The notes beneath the pieces were generated by a model that was not told the origin of the DNA, searched no databases, and worked only from the letters and a program-made list of their open reading frames with translations. A stretch of DNA of 64,000 bases from Clavulina sp. PMI_390 (lineage: Eukaryota > Basidiomycota > Agaricomycetes > Cantharellales > Hydnaceae), in the NCBI GenBank assembly GCA_015039315.1, contig WIDE01000126.1, positions 1-64,000 on the forward strand, in the 5' to 3' direction. Within the stretch, counting starts at the first letter, position 1; each line of letters opens with the position of its first letter. Shown piece after piece: positions 43,784 to 60,988 of the stretch. The translations under genes were made by a program, and so were the position numbers.

Positions 43784-45902
43784 GGACCTCGCCTTACCTT
43801 CCTGATTACTTCTTCCCTCGTCTTTGGTTGGTTTCTTCTCGTCTATGTGGACTTGAACTTTTTTCTCGTATTACTGTAGCATTTTCCTTTGGTATTCTGT
43901 TTGCCTGCTTTTACTCGTTCGATTGGGGATGTGCTATGAGAATAGCAGCCCTTTCTAGGTTCGCCAGTATACTACAATTTCGTTCTTGAGACGGACAACC
44001 TTGGAACTTTCCATCTCTCTGTCTCCGATTTTTTTTCCATGCTGTATCTTTTTTCCTGACGCTCATTAGCCTTCATCTCGTTTCTTCCCCGACTCTGTCT
44101 GCTTTTGCACCATTTTTCCATGGGGCTTTGTACTCGGTACGCATATATGGTAGTTATCTTCGTCTCCCCGACTCGGATTCCAGAACTTTGGGTATAGGAT
44201 GAATTCGCACATAGATTCTCCGCGCTGTACGTACGTGCCATCATGTGTACAATGTACAGTTTCTATTCTGAGGCATGCATCGTGGACCCTCCGTTGTGCA
44301 GAGACGTGGTTAATTGTGTGAATAGGTGGCTCGCGGGTACCTTTGCTGTTCATGAGCGGAACGAACCAGAATATCACGGCATACGGAGATGGGATGCCAT
44401 CGATAAGTACGTGTTCCTTCCTTGAGGGGACAGGAACCTTGGAAAATCCCAGAGGAAGTCTCCGAGTGCGATGGAGACGCATAAAAACAATTCCACAGCT
44501 GAAGTTCTAGATGTTGCGCTGGAAAACGGAGATGGTAAATCCCGGAGGAGAAGAAGACAGGTAGATAGAGTGTAGATAGACGTCGCTATAGACGGGGAAA
44601 TAGATCACAAGTGCCTCCGCCCGTCTGCATTTACCAGCAAATAATAGGAATAGGATGACCAAGGCCCGGGACTTATAAACCGAAAATTGCTGGTGGCTGA
44701 TAGCGCTCGTACCTGCAGTATTATTTTGGGGATATAGATATGCTCACCAAGCTCGGTGTTCGAGGTCCTCATGTGCCGGTGTTCAGCATGACGCGAGCGG
44801 GCGAATCGTTTGCGGCGAATGAGGTCTAAATGGGGATGCTCACCCCACCTCCCTCTCCGCTCACCTCGCTTGCAGGATCCGCCCTGTCAAAGCAGCGTGC
44901 CGCATAGCCGGCGGGCAGGAGTTACACCAGGGCCCAGCTCATGTGGAGCCAAGTTCCAGGCACCGAACTCTCGAAGAGGTGCAGATGGCCGGGACCTTCC
45001 GCTTGTTTCAGCCTGGGCATGCCTTATCACATTACGAGAGGATATTATCCCCGCGGCGTAGGCCAGCCTTGCTCGCGGCAAGTGTGGTCGCTGTCCAGGA
45101 ACCTAGATAAGGTATGAATGAATGAAGAAATGCGGAGGCAAAACACAATTTATTCATTTCCGCTTCTGGAAAAGTTCGTAATTTCGATCCTCGGCCGAAC
45201 GTACATAGAACTTGGACGTATTGCGGACGATAGTTGTTGAGAGAGAGGTAGGCGCCCAAGTGCGATAGGTTCTAACGCGGAGAAGACGAGTGTTTGCGGC
45301 GACATACGGACTTGAGACTTAATAGGGCTGTAAAATTCTGTAGAATCGCGTCGCCATCCGGCACAATGGCGATCTTGGTGGCTTGATCGGTGGCTCGTTC
45401 GTGGGTGAGTTCAACCTGTGGTCTGGGCGCTCTATCCTCAAACTCGATCCCCCAAACAATGGCTCACGGCGGCTTGTCCGACCTAGTGCCGAGACCACCC
45501 GGTCTTATTTTGTCGGGATATCCCCTCTGATTCTATGAAATAGAAACTACAGATGGGAGGGTGGAGCTCAATAATCTGCCTCAATTGAGCCATAGGACTG
45601 AGATTGAACTCCAAGGATGCGTTGATACTTCGTTGGTCTAAGTTTCGAGACAACCTCTCTCAGGGTGCTGGAAAACTTCGTGAATTCGTCCCATTAGGTT
45701 CTCCCAAGAGCAGTGAGGAGATCAAGGAAGATTTTCAAGCGAAGGAAAGGTCGAAGACTCTGGGGTTCTTGTCACATGCCATCAAGGCTGCAAGTTACAC
45801 CTGGAAGTGGATGTGACGACCATGGATCACGGATAGCCGAACACATTCGGGGTTCAGATTTGAACTCAGGTTACATGACAACAGACTATCAGTAATACGG
45901 AT
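43784..45902. other. Intergenic region, 7TM gene to ornithine cyclodeaminase gene
   Basis: About 2.1 kb between facing genes. It holds two 3' UTRs and no recognised gene. The open frame at 45604-45816 (+, containing SSEEIKEDFQAKERSK) looks mildly protein-like but has no ATG-led context, splice partner or known family. GC content changes at about 44,800-45,100 without explanation. Confidence 0.45.
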
Positions 45903-47032
45903 TCAGTCAAAGGGTATCATGCTCCCCAGGCCCTTCTCTTCAGCCCGCCTGAGAACGAGACGAGCGATGGCCACATCCTGAACACCAACGCCAACGCTTT
46001 TGAAGACAGTGAATTTCCCGGGAGCCCGCTTGTACACTTCCCCTTTACCGCATATGCTCCCGAGTTCGGTCATTCTCTCCGCAGGGGTACCAGCAAGGTC
46101 GCCAGCTTCGCGCTGGCAGTCCTTCAAGGAGTCGACGATAATGAGAGAAGCTTGCTCGATGAGTGCCGGTGTAACCTCCCTCATCTCTTGAGTATACGAG
46201 CCAATCTGGAAGATCGATGTTTATCGCTCCGGGAAGTTGGGTAGGCAAAAATATGAATGCGTACAAGATTCAAGTGAGCGGAAGGGTTCAGCCAGGATTC
46301 ATCGAAGAGAGCCTTGGTCGAGCTCGTTGCCGTGATCACAATATCGGCGTTCTCGAGTGAAGATTTCAGTTTCCCCGAGTCTTCCAGGAGAACGGCCTCT
46401 ATGGAGACAGCGGAGAATCGCTTGTTGATTAACTTCCGCAACCCTTCGACGCGATCATTGATGGACCGGTTCACTACATAGCAGCGAGAGACCGAAGGAT
46501 AAAGTTGCAAGAATAATAGAGCATGCTGCGTGATTTGAGCGCCTGCGCCAAAGAAGACGATCGTTCTGGGATCAGAGACCCCCGCTAATTTTGTGGCCAG
46601 AGCCGACCCTAGGGACAAAGTCGCGTCACAAATTGCTAGGAAAATCCAATAATAGCACTGGTTTATCACACCTGCCACGTTTCTGACCGCGGTAAGCTGT
46701 CGAGCGTTGATCATCGCTTCAACTGAACCAGTTTCCTCATTCATAAGTAGCGTTGTCGCTGGAAGCCCGTCGGCAGATTTCCCTTTCGGAACGGATACTA
46801 TCTTTATCCCTGTACCTCCAGCTACAGATATCCTGGACGGCATGAATAAAACATCGTGATTATCGGAAGGGATCGAGATTCGGGCAGGAGTAGCGAGGCT
46901 AGTTTGATTGCTCGCTCCTGTTGACACGAGCTGGGTGAAGACTCTCTCCATAAGGTTAATCATCCCTTCAGGCGGCAGGGATTCGACGATGTCATCTACG
47001 GTCTTGCCATCGAGAACCCGAATCGAACGCAT
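45903..47032 (-). CDS. Ornithine cyclodeaminase / mu-crystallin family protein
   Basis: Three exons, 47032-46672, 46608-46265 and 46205-45903, encode 335 aa, normal for the family. N-terminal half has LPPEGMINLMERVFTQL, DVLFMPSRI and GIKIVSVPKGKSADGLPAT (substrate side). The Rossmann segment TIVFFGAGAQITQHALL shows the GxGxQ NAD(P)-binding turn. Then come YVVNRSINDRVEGLRKL, ADIVITATSSTKALFDESW, HLNL|IGSYTQEMREV and TVFKSVGVGVQDVAIARLVL. Members include ornithine cyclodeaminase (ornithine to proline plus ammonia) and cyclic ketimine reductases. Which reaction this one catalyses cannot be told from sequence alone. Its start lies only 86 bp from the divergent DHX37 gene, so the two must share a promoter region. 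Confidence 0.85.
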
Positions 47033-47118
47033 CGTTCACTGGCGAAACAGAGGCTCCGATGTTGACCTGTGATGAATTATTTGGAGTCGGCGCCAAAAAG
47101 TTGTGGCCACTCTCTCCG
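47033..47118. promoter_or_regulatory. Short bidirectional promoter region
   Basis: 86 bp separate the divergent ATGs of the ornithine cyclodeaminase gene (47032, -) and the DHX37 gene (47119, +). If the helicase used the in-frame ATG at 47059 instead, only 26 bp would remain. The chosen start MGQPPTRVRYNAKARG matches the usual N-terminus of the helicase family. Confidence 0.5.
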
Positions 47119-51710
<4,592 letters not shown>

Positions 51711-51967
51711 CTGAGTAGCTGAGCACTAGTATGGCGTTTCTAGCGTGTAAATTATGCTACATTATTGTGTACGGGGAACATGCAAAAGGATCTATTGAGG
51801 GTGTATTATCCCTCGCAGTGTGAGCAGAGTTTGGGCCAAATGAATGAAAATGTAGATTAAGGCATGCATATGATGCTGATGCTTGGAGTGGTGAAGAACA
51901 TTACAGGGTATCACAATGGTCGGGGTCGTTTATTCGAAGAGCTTATATCGAGGCCGTCCGCAGGTCG
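51711..51967. other. Convergent intergenic region, ECM16 / SEN1
   Basis: 257 bp between stop codons of facing genes. The SEN1 frame has a good GTATGT donor just before its stop, at 52021. If used, a tiny last exon could extend SEN1 into this region. Confidence 0.4.
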
Positions 51968-54900
51968 CTATAAAGAAAAGAGGATTAGGAAGGCGATAGA
52001 ACCGCTATATTGGTCACATACTTTTTGTGGTTTCGGAGGTGGCAGGAATAGCCCAGCTTCAGGATCCTTTTTCTTCTTCTTTTTGGGCGGTCGTGGAGGC
52101 GCTGGCACAATGGTGGTCGTAGAGGAAGAAGTTGATCTGGGTTGAGCACCATTGCTTGATGGTTCGGGCTTAGACGTCGATTGTGCCAATTGGGTTTGCT
52201 GTTGTGGTAAAGCCGAATCATCAAGGTCGGATACGGGAGAAGAGATAGAGTCAATGTCCATCTTAGAAGGTGCATCGCTTAAAGTCAGATTAGGCTTGGG
52301 GTCCAGAGAAACAGATGGAATTGTTGATGGGGAAGGGGCCTGGATTGACGCGACCAACAATCTTCCACCCGTTTTTGAGAGTTCGACCTGGCAGGATGTC
52401 CGAACGTCAGCTGAAGCCGAGGAAACAAATGACAAAAAATCCACTTTGGACAATGCACCGCGTTCACGAGCGTCGCTAACGATATCCCTCCATTTCTCAT
52501 CAGAACGTTCCAGTGTGGCTGCGTGGCCCAACACGAAGAGCGTGGAGCGAGCACGAGTAATGGCGACGTTCATGCGACGCACATCAGAGACGTGGCCAAT
52601 ACGTGTAACGTTAGGCCCTCCTCGCACGGCAGAGATGATGATAATTTCCTTCTCCTGCCCTTGAAAGCCGTCGACAGTACCAAAAGCGAGAGTCTGACGA
52701 ATATTCCTCCCAAACCTTTTTTCGAATTGGTTGAGAAGCTCTGTTTTTTGTGCATCGTACATTGCTATCACACCAATCTTGTTGTCGAAGTCGTAGTCGT
52801 CCTTGTACTGATCTAACAGCGTTTCATAGATCCGAACCGCGAGTTTGGCCTCAGCAACATTGCGGAGAGAATGACCCCCAAAGGCTTTCTCTTCTGATCC
52901 GTCAGCCACGTCAAAAAATTGATAAGGCTTGAAGAGGGGGCTGGTGTGCCACGGTCTAACACGTTGTGCTGCCATGTTGTCACCGTCCATGAGCTGGGAG
53001 TTGTAAAAAACTCTACTTGGGAGTCTACTGATTGATGGATGCATTCGATACTGGATGCTGTTGGTGGAATAAGGGACAGTTCTTATAACATCAGGCGATC
53101 TTCGCACCTCAGTAGATATGCGGCATATTGTTTATGCAGCCGAACAAACAGGCTTTGATTATACCCAAATCGTGTGGCCCTTGAAGACAGCACAGTTGGG
53201 GCTAGCTGTTGAGGATCTTTAGGAGAAGTGTCAGCCTAGGCAGAATGATGGGTGGCTGCTCCCTACCTCCAACCAGGATTGTCCTCGTTGCTCCATACTT
53301 AAGTGGAATCAACGAACTGAGTTCCACAGACTGTGCGGCTTCATCGATGACGACAGTCTCGAATGTGAACTGCGCAAGTGAGGCGTGTCCACTTCCTGAG
53401 AGCGTCGAGCAGATGATGTCGGCCTCGAAAAGCACAAGGCTTTCAAATTTGCGCACCGCGCTAGCTTGATTACGCCGGATGCTCTCGTTCTCATCCTTGC
53501 ACGCATCAAGCTTTCGGCCCAATTCTTTTCGCTGCCTCCGCGCAAGGCCAATTTCGTCGCCTAGCCTTGACGCCGCTCCAGCATCCAAGCCATCTGCGTC
53601 TTTTGCGGTCACCAGTGCGTTAATTTTTTCCGTCAACCCGTGGAGTTGGGACCGCAAAGCCGTGAGATCGTGGCCAGAGTTCTTCGAGTCTGAACTATTG
53701 TTCATCATCTGCGAGATTTGGGCTTCCAATGAAAGGTCTTGGATGAGAGGGCTCAATTTCTCAGAATGTCCTACTCGGACGATTTTCGGAGTGAATAATG
53801 TGCCATCGGGCTGCCGGACACCTTGCTTCAATCGATAGGTCACTTCGTCGATGGCAGCGTTGCTAGGGGCGCAGATGAGGATTTTTTTGGGAGGCTCCTT
53901 TGTGGCATCGGCGTTCGCGGTCTTGATCTTTGTGGCAGGGGCAGGCCGTTTGGCGAGGAACATACCTACGAGCGCTGTGATCGTAGATGTCTTGCCAGTA
54001 CCAGGAGGCCTAGAAATCGGCTTTATGAGAAGAGATTGTATAATAGCCCTCATCACGACTTACCCTTGGATCAACGAGAAGCCGTCTGTTGCTAACGAAC
54101 CGAGAATCGCTTGGGCTTGAGGTTCGTTAATTTTGTACGCTGCCATAGTCTCCCGAATGTCCCGTTGAGAAGATTTAATGAGTGCTCTCTTCTGAGGGTG
54201 CATAACGGGTCCGAATAGATCGTAATACTGCAGGCCCATGAGCGCGCCATACTCGCGGTTCACCGTACTTAAACTAAGAAAATGGAGTCAGCACTCCTCA
54301 TATGTTCTACAAGGACACTCTCGCGCACCTATAGACTTTGCTAAGCTGCCAATGAGATTGTAAGGCCAAGGCCCCGCTCATCAGCCTCAGCCGATCGGTG
54401 TCCAAACAACAACGGAGTGTTGCATTCCAGCCTTCGTTTGACTTTTTGGCCGTGCTCACTTTTGCAAGCACATTCCCCGTTCCCTCAATGGGCCGCAGCA
54501 GAACGATGTCAGTCTCTGAGAGCCACCATTTCGGGTTCATGGCACTAGCCGGGTCATCAATGGCAATATCGAAATCGACGAACACATCCACATGCCGCCG
54601 AGCGACTATCTCAGCATCCACTATTCGTGGATTCTCATATTTGGAGGCAACGAGCCCACTCCATGTTTCCATGAGAATGAGGGGCTGGAAGATTTTGTGA
54701 TACTCCGCTATCGCAATATCGCCTCTTGGGAAGGAGTCGGGGACAGAGATCGGTCGAAGATTGAAATCTGGAGGATCTGGCCCCTCGTGGTCATAATCCC
54801 ACTGAATGCTACGCCATTTGGAGGATTGGTTAGCATGCGCATGAATGATCATGACAGGGGTGCTTACATATGCCGATGGAAAGAAGAGAGGTCAGGTTTC

Positions 54901-57900
54901 AGCCTCAGGCCCTGCCGTCTTACCAGCTCTCGTTGGTCAAATTGAGGCCGGCGCGTCGTAGTCTCCGATAAATCAAGGATTTTGACTGTGCGCCGTTCAA
55001 CTGGCTTGGGTTTCTTGGGCGAGATCTCTCGTAGCGCTCTGAGCCCTGTTAATTTCAGGACGAGAGGATTAGAATGTTAGGCATCAGGCACAAACTTGTG
55101 GATGAATACTCTGTGATCGTACCTTCTTCGTCATCATCGTCGTCCTCATCGTCATCATCTGCATCTGAATCGGATGTGATGGGCGCTCGAGTGGACCCTG
55201 ACACGGTCCGCGGCTGCATTACAGGTTTTGTAGGGCCGGATAGAATGTTCGACGCAGCTTTGGTTTCCTGCATCTTGTTGTAATTTCGTAGCGCCTCCGC
55301 CGGTATTGCTGCGGCTGGCTTTGGTTTGGGCTTTGGAGGCATAGTTTTGGTCACATTAGCGAGCTTGGAGGAGGAAGAGTAGGTCGTCTATTGGAGTGAA
55401 AGTTGGTCTAACATGAAAGCTACTTCGTATGGCTTAAAGCGCACCGATCCTGTTGTCGTCTTCAAGCCCTTGACGACAGTTTTTGCCTGGACATTCTTCT
55501 GCCATAAGGCCTTTTGAGCAGCTAGCGCGGCGCTTCCTGCTTTCGATGAGGAGGAACCAGTGATCGCAATGAGAGCATTTTTCTTCTCTTTATCCTTTCG
55601 AGACTTGGAGGGAGGCTCGATGATTTGTACATCATCGTCGTCATCGGTAGTAGTATAGCCACCAGTGACGGCGGCAGGGAGCGCAGCATCGTCGCGCCAC
55701 GGCCGAATTGCTCCAAACAGCTCGGCCCGTTTATCGCGGCTCAGCTCCGTCCTCTTATTATCGACGTCCTCGATCCACCCAACCAGGGTGTCCAGGGTAG
55801 CAGGAGTAGGCTCTACGCCCGCCGTGTCAAACAGAGAAAGCAATACTTTTGTCAACTCAAATGCCTGGTGCAACATTTCGGGATGCGTGAGCTTGAGCCA
55901 TTGGACAGTGCAGTCAAAGAAGGCTGGGAGGTCTAAAATCAAGTTGATTCTTTTGCCTTTACCTTTGGAGGCGGATCCCTTTATACGCTCATCAAGGGCC
56001 TGTTGGATAACATGCACATACGAGATGAGATCGCGTCCAAAGATGAGGGCATCGCGCATCCATTGAGTCATATCCTCGATGGAGAACCAGTTCGCCCAGT
56101 ATTTCGTCAGCTGGAAGACGCTGCTCATTGCCTGGAGCATGCCACGCCACAGCTGGGGTAACCATGTGGTGAGATCCACATCGTCATCTGCCCCATAGTG
56201 GTTACGAAGGAGGAGACCTTTCGAAGAGTTTCCAAGGGCGTCCAAAATCTCCTTCATACTCCGCACATGTGTCTTCGCCGTATCGCATGGTGCAGGGGCC
56301 ATCGTGACATAAGCATTGAATTGGTCGAGGTATCGGATTAGTGCGGGTGCCATCGCGCGTGCATGGCGCTCCAGCAGTACGAAGAAGCATGCCGATCGCT
56401 CCACGACGTTATAAGCATTCATCACCAAGCTCTTGGCTCCGTCCACAAGGTCCTGGTTGGGCGACATGAGTAGGAAAAGCACGTTAGCAACGACACCTTC
56501 CCTGTTGAGGAGCTTCAGCACGGCACTGCTGGACGATTCTGCGAAGTCTTCCACTTGTGTAGAGAATCCGCTGCGCATGATCGCGAGCGCCGCATTGACA
56601 CTCCTAACGGTGCGGGTGAACTGCTCGTGCATCTTGGGATCAGTACGACATTTCTGGAGCGAGGCACCATCCCAAGGCTTGGACACTTCAGGGTCGTCTG
56701 ACTCCATCTCTAGGGGCTCGATGAGCGCCGTCGTCGCGGTCACCATTAGGACAAGCTCCGTCGCAAGAGTATCCGCCGGGCGGAGTGCCATTGCCGCATA
56801 TGTCGCCTTCCAAAGACGGCGGTGAATTTCGAGTGCGGGAGGAGGGACCGGAGGGGTTTTGGATTTCTTGAGCTCTTCTTTAGCGGTGCGAGAAAGGCTT
56901 CGCGAGTACGCCGAGGCGTGGCTAGGGTAGTAAAGCATGTACTGCTCGTCGCGAAAAGGACATAGGGCATCCAAGCATCTCCTAGTTGCGCTAGCGTCAG
57001 CAAGGAAAACCGTGCGGAGGAGTTCAAGAGCAAGATCTCGTAGATCCGACGGTGTATTGGTGGAGGGCGTGAGAGAATTGGAGTGGACGCTGGAACGCGG
57101 GAATGCCGCGCGAGCGACAATTTCCGCATGGGTGCTAAGGGTCTCCCGAAGCGCACATGCCTGCGGGGCATCGTTTTTCAGTTCAGAGGCCTTTCTACAG
57201 AGGCTAGTCATAATCTGTGAGGGAGTTAGATCAGTATAGGATAACTCAAACAGCAGATGAAAAACTTGGAAGGAACATACAGTAAATAGCGCTCGCAGAG
57301 CTTGAATATGTACTGTAGGATCGACTGTTACATGCTGCAGCTGCTCGCCCAACCACAAGAACATTTTGGGAAGCATTGCCGCAAACGCAGGCGAATCCCA
57401 TGCCGACTCCATAAACGTTTGAAGCCACTGAAGTTTCCACAGCGCGGGTTGTCGCTCGGGCGATTGGTCTGCTAACAACGCCGGCATTCCGGTGTGATCT
57501 TTGAGTGTGTCAAAAACGAGTTCAGGGTAGGAGGCGTGCTCTTTGGCCCATAAAGAGCTTCCCTGCGCGTTTAAGAGCTCCACGAAGCAGCTTAGAACTC
57601 CGGGTAGACCTAGAAAAATGGAAGCGGTTCTAGAGCGTGAAATAAGAGGGTGCAGGTAGGTACATACTTGTAGTGCCCATAAGAGTATTCACGACAACCC
57701 TGCGTAGGTTTATATTCGCTGTGGGACTTGTCGAAAAGTGTACTGGGTATGTGGCAGATGCAAACGAGCGCAAAATTAGGTGGAGATGATCCCAAAGGTC
57801 AGGTGCAGGGAGAATGGTCGATGGTAGGCTTTCACTCTGACTCGATTGGCCTTGCACTCGACGAAACAAGTCACCGACAAGTCTGACACCAGCATGTGAG

Positions 57901-58740
57901 GTTTCAGAGAGCTTGGTGAAGCAGCGCCGTAGCCGTGTTCCTAGCTCTCGCCTTTCCGCGCGGAAGTCTACAATCATGTGGAGAATTTCAAGTGGTATTG
58001 GGGGAGGGATAGATGCTGAAGTGTAGGAAGGGATGAAAGGGGAGGGGAACTGGTACTGAACGGCGACAGTGGATAACTTCTCGTTCTGCATGAGGGCTGG
58101 GTTGCACAGGATGTTGTACGCGAGCGAGGAACGAGGGATAGATGCATCGGCAAGGATTTCGAGGGCTTTAGACTCCTCCCATTTGTCGACTGTAGCAAAG
58201 AAGGTCTTCAGGGCTTGATCTGAGAAGCGGGAAAGGTACCTATGACAAGGAATCAGAAGTGTGTGTCGTAAATATCAGAGTGAACCCGCAACCACTCCAG
58301 GGTGGATCGTAGCCGCAGCTACAAGAGTTATTCGAAACAAAGTTGAGAAAGACTCACGTCTTTTTACAGAATTCCTTCCGATCCTGGTACCCTGCAGAGC
58401 AATCCAAGCACTGATACATGACTTGGGCCAAGTGGGTCTTCCATTTATCAATAGCTTCGTTGGCCCGAAACGCATGAATCCGAATAAGGAACGTTGCGCA
58501 CTCGCGTACTTCCTCGGGGGCCTGGGCACAGAACCAGTGAAGGTGGCTGGGCTCTGTGTCGGTGGCCTTCACACTTGGTGTGGCGGATTTGGTTTTCTTC
58601 GTTATCCCGTCCGAGTATGATCCAAGTGACTTGATAGCCGCACCCATGAGACTTTCGGTATCTTTGTCATCGTAGAACGCGGCATTCTGAGAGTACGCTA
58701 GAAGTTTCTCTAGCAGCGATCCACCACTCAACGTGGTCAT
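51968..58740 (-). CDS. SEN1: Sen1/senataxin superfamily 1 helicase
   Basis: Nuclear RNA/DNA helicase acting in transcription termination and R-loop removal. The start MTTLSGGSLLEKLLAYSQ at 58740 is the first ATG in the frame. About ten exons; one of about 2.2 kb (57583-55388) encodes most of the SEN1_N helical domain (PELVFDTLKDHTGMPALL, LMTRKASEL-like repeats, QLWRGMLQAMSSVFQLTKYW). An acidic run (DSDADDDDEDDDDDEE, near 55,125-55,175) separates it from the helicase. Helicase motifs: LIQG|PPGTGKTSTITALVG (motif I), ILICAPSNAAIDEV (Ia), FETVVIDEAAQSVE (II), ILVG|DPQQLAPTV (III), IQYRMHPSI (IV), FGTVDGFQGQEKEIIIIS (V) and MNVAITRARSTLFVLG (VI). A Lys-rich tail (PPKKKKKKDPEAG) follows. The exact 3' end is uncertain because a GTATGT lies just before the stop. 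Confidence 0.88.
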
Positions 58741-59165
58741 CTGAGGCGTCACCAACTACGAGGGTGATACTTCAGGATACTCTAGAAACCCAATAAAGAT
58801 ATTTCGCGACGTATTAGATGATGGTCTAGAAGGAAATCGCGGAGAGAACGCGTCCTGTAGGTTTGTGGTGGCACTGACTGGTGTTCGGCGGACGCATCGG
58901 CCGGATCCGAACAAGATTGTATGCGTCCATCATGTCATTAGGCTTGCTTGGCTTGACACACTGGAGGGATTACTAAGAAATATGTAAGTATTTGGGGTTG
59001 ACCTGAATCATGGATTATGCGTTAGCATCGTCCACCTTCCAGGTTTTTGGCGGCGCTATGAGTGTTCTCATAGTGGGCAACCAGTGTGAATGTGATTGAT
59101 TGAATCAACGCATGATCAGGAAATGTCGAAAAGTACAATAAGGACGAGAATAGATGTGCCGTGGG
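58741..59165. other. Intergenic region, SEN1 promoter
   Basis: 425 bp holding the SEN1 promoter and the 3' end of F-box member E. No gene or clear element is seen. Confidence 0.45.
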
Positions 59166-60680
59166 CTATGAGTTTTGACAAGGACATCTTTTCCAAGTGA
59201 GTTTGCGTGTGGCTTTTGTGAGCTCTTTCTCAAGATTTCGCACGCAAGACGGAACACGAAGCACGAGAGGCTCCGCACCTTGGGTACGTCTGTTAGACAC
59301 CATGTTCTGGATAGCTTCCTCCAAAGCCTTCCGCGACTCTTTGCTGGGCTGGAAGCCGCCGTCTACCACAACGCGCAATTCTTCCAGCTTTGGGAACTGG
59401 AGACTTGTAGGGGAGCCAAATAAGCTACCAACCACTGTGGGCAACTGATCGTGGAAATCAGCTATCCTAAGGTACGTCACTTTCCTGTAAAGGCCCTGGT
59501 AGCACCTTCAGCACCATTTTCGCGCTGCCAAGCGACGTGGAGAAAGACTCACAAGTGAATTAAAGTGTTCGGCTAGCGTCCATCCATGGCCCATCAATCC
59601 ACTCGGCGAATCTTCCTCGGCATACCGCACCAATACGTGTTCTAATTGGAGATCGGAGATTTGCGTACTGTCAAGATGATCCAGAACAGCAGTGGTATTC
59701 TGAGCTATCGAGTCCATAATCGCAAGTGATTGCAAACCGGGTATCAGCACTGGCGGACCAAGGAGGGCCTGCTCAGCGATGGAGACATCAAGGATATTGA
59801 GTGAACGGAGGTTGTGAAATCCTTCGAAAAATTTGACGAAGTTGCGAGGAGTTGTGTGTAGCTTCTCAATGCTCAGACGTGAGCACCAGAGCTGGGAAGT
59901 TGAAAGGATAGGTAGGTGGCGCGTTTCCAGTTTGAACACGTCGAGAGCCGGAAAGTGAACATATTCCATATCCAGTGGTCCATGGGTAGGGTCCCCGACC
60001 ATGTGGATTGCCTCCGCAGGAAGCATTGATAGCATGCCTCCTCGGCCAAATGCGTCACATAGCGCAAAACTACCGCTCAGATTGTCTCCCTTGATAGTCA
60101 ATTGACTGATACGGCGTTGCTGAATTTGTTGAATGACATCTTGCACTGAACCAGCTAATTTCTCAAAACGGCGCAGCTTCGGTGGTGGGTCACGAGAGAT
60201 GGAAATACTGATGGGAAGGTCTGATGACAGTTGAAGTGATCGTTGGAGCATGGGAATTGAGTCTGCGGGATCAATGGTAGTCCAGAGCTGTGGACAGACA
60301 GACGCGGTCGCCCTCCACCGTCGACAGACTGCCATAAGGGAGTGGCCTCCTTGTCTCCCCTCTTCGGCAGCAACGAGGAAGAGGAATATCATCTGTTGGA
60401 TTTCGTCCGGGATCTGAAGGGCAGGGCATACTGAGTTAGTTGCCACAGAGTGTTCAAGACGAACAGAGTCACGAAAGGATTGTGCTTTCCTGACAAACCC
60501 ATCAAGCAGCTCAAGCAACTGTTCTGAATGGACAAGAGAGCCCGAGATTGCTTCAGCTCTCGCTGCTCGTGTATGCGGAAAGAAAGGTTGTTCAGTGACC
60601 GATGACAACCCTGTTTCTCCAAGATTCTCAAGTCGATCAACTAGCAAGCGAACCTCAGAACAGAAGGTTTGAAGGCCCAT
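59166..60680 (-). CDS. F-box protein, array member E
   Basis: Exons 60680-59553 and 59495-59166 encode 485 aa; the 57-nt intron is GTGAGT...ACCAG. N-terminus MGLQTFCSEVRLLVDRLENL, FPHTRAARAEAISGSLVHSEQLLELLDGF, F-box at about 87-130 (SVCPALQIPDEIQQMIFLFL) and VCRRWRATASVCPQLWTTI. The LRR-like region contains LPILSTSQLWCSRLSIEKL. Exon 2 encodes RKVTYLRIADFHDQLPTVVGSLFGSPTS...MVSNRRTQGAEPLVL and the family tail WKRCPCQNS. Predicted SCF substrate receptor with unknown target. It lies in the right-hand array, all of whose members point towards the left-hand array. Confidence 0.82.
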
Positions 60681-60988
60681 GGCGTTTGGGAGGGAGGGAG
60701 ATGTGACTTAGTCTTGGATACCAGTGTTTTGCCCTGATGTTGGTTCCCACGCTTCCTAAACTGGACTCAATACAAAATTTCATTCTTGCCCCACCTCACG
60801 AGTCGCTTTCCCTCTTCTCCGGGTTGTATCGTGATTGAATGCTTGTTTCGAGACCTGCCAACATTTTTCGTCATTGAGGGCTCGATTTTCTAACCGTAAA
60901 TCATTACAGGCCGTCGGACTAGTGCGAAAATATAATGACGAGGCGGTACCTGATGAGCATCGGGAGGTTGGAGGCAGAACTTGATGCG
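60681..60988. other. Intergenic region, F to E
   Basis: 308 bp between tandem minus-strand genes. Nothing is recognised; an open frame spanning 60780-61070 overlaps the end of member F and is not family-like. Confidence 0.45.

Noticed and set aside
45604..45816. 70-codon open frame near the ornithine cyclodeaminase gene
   Set aside because: Mildly protein-like, but no family, no splice partner and no codon evidence beyond its length.
55074..55283. Serine-repeat protein on the plus strand
   Set aside because: It is the antisense reading of the aspartate run in SEN1.
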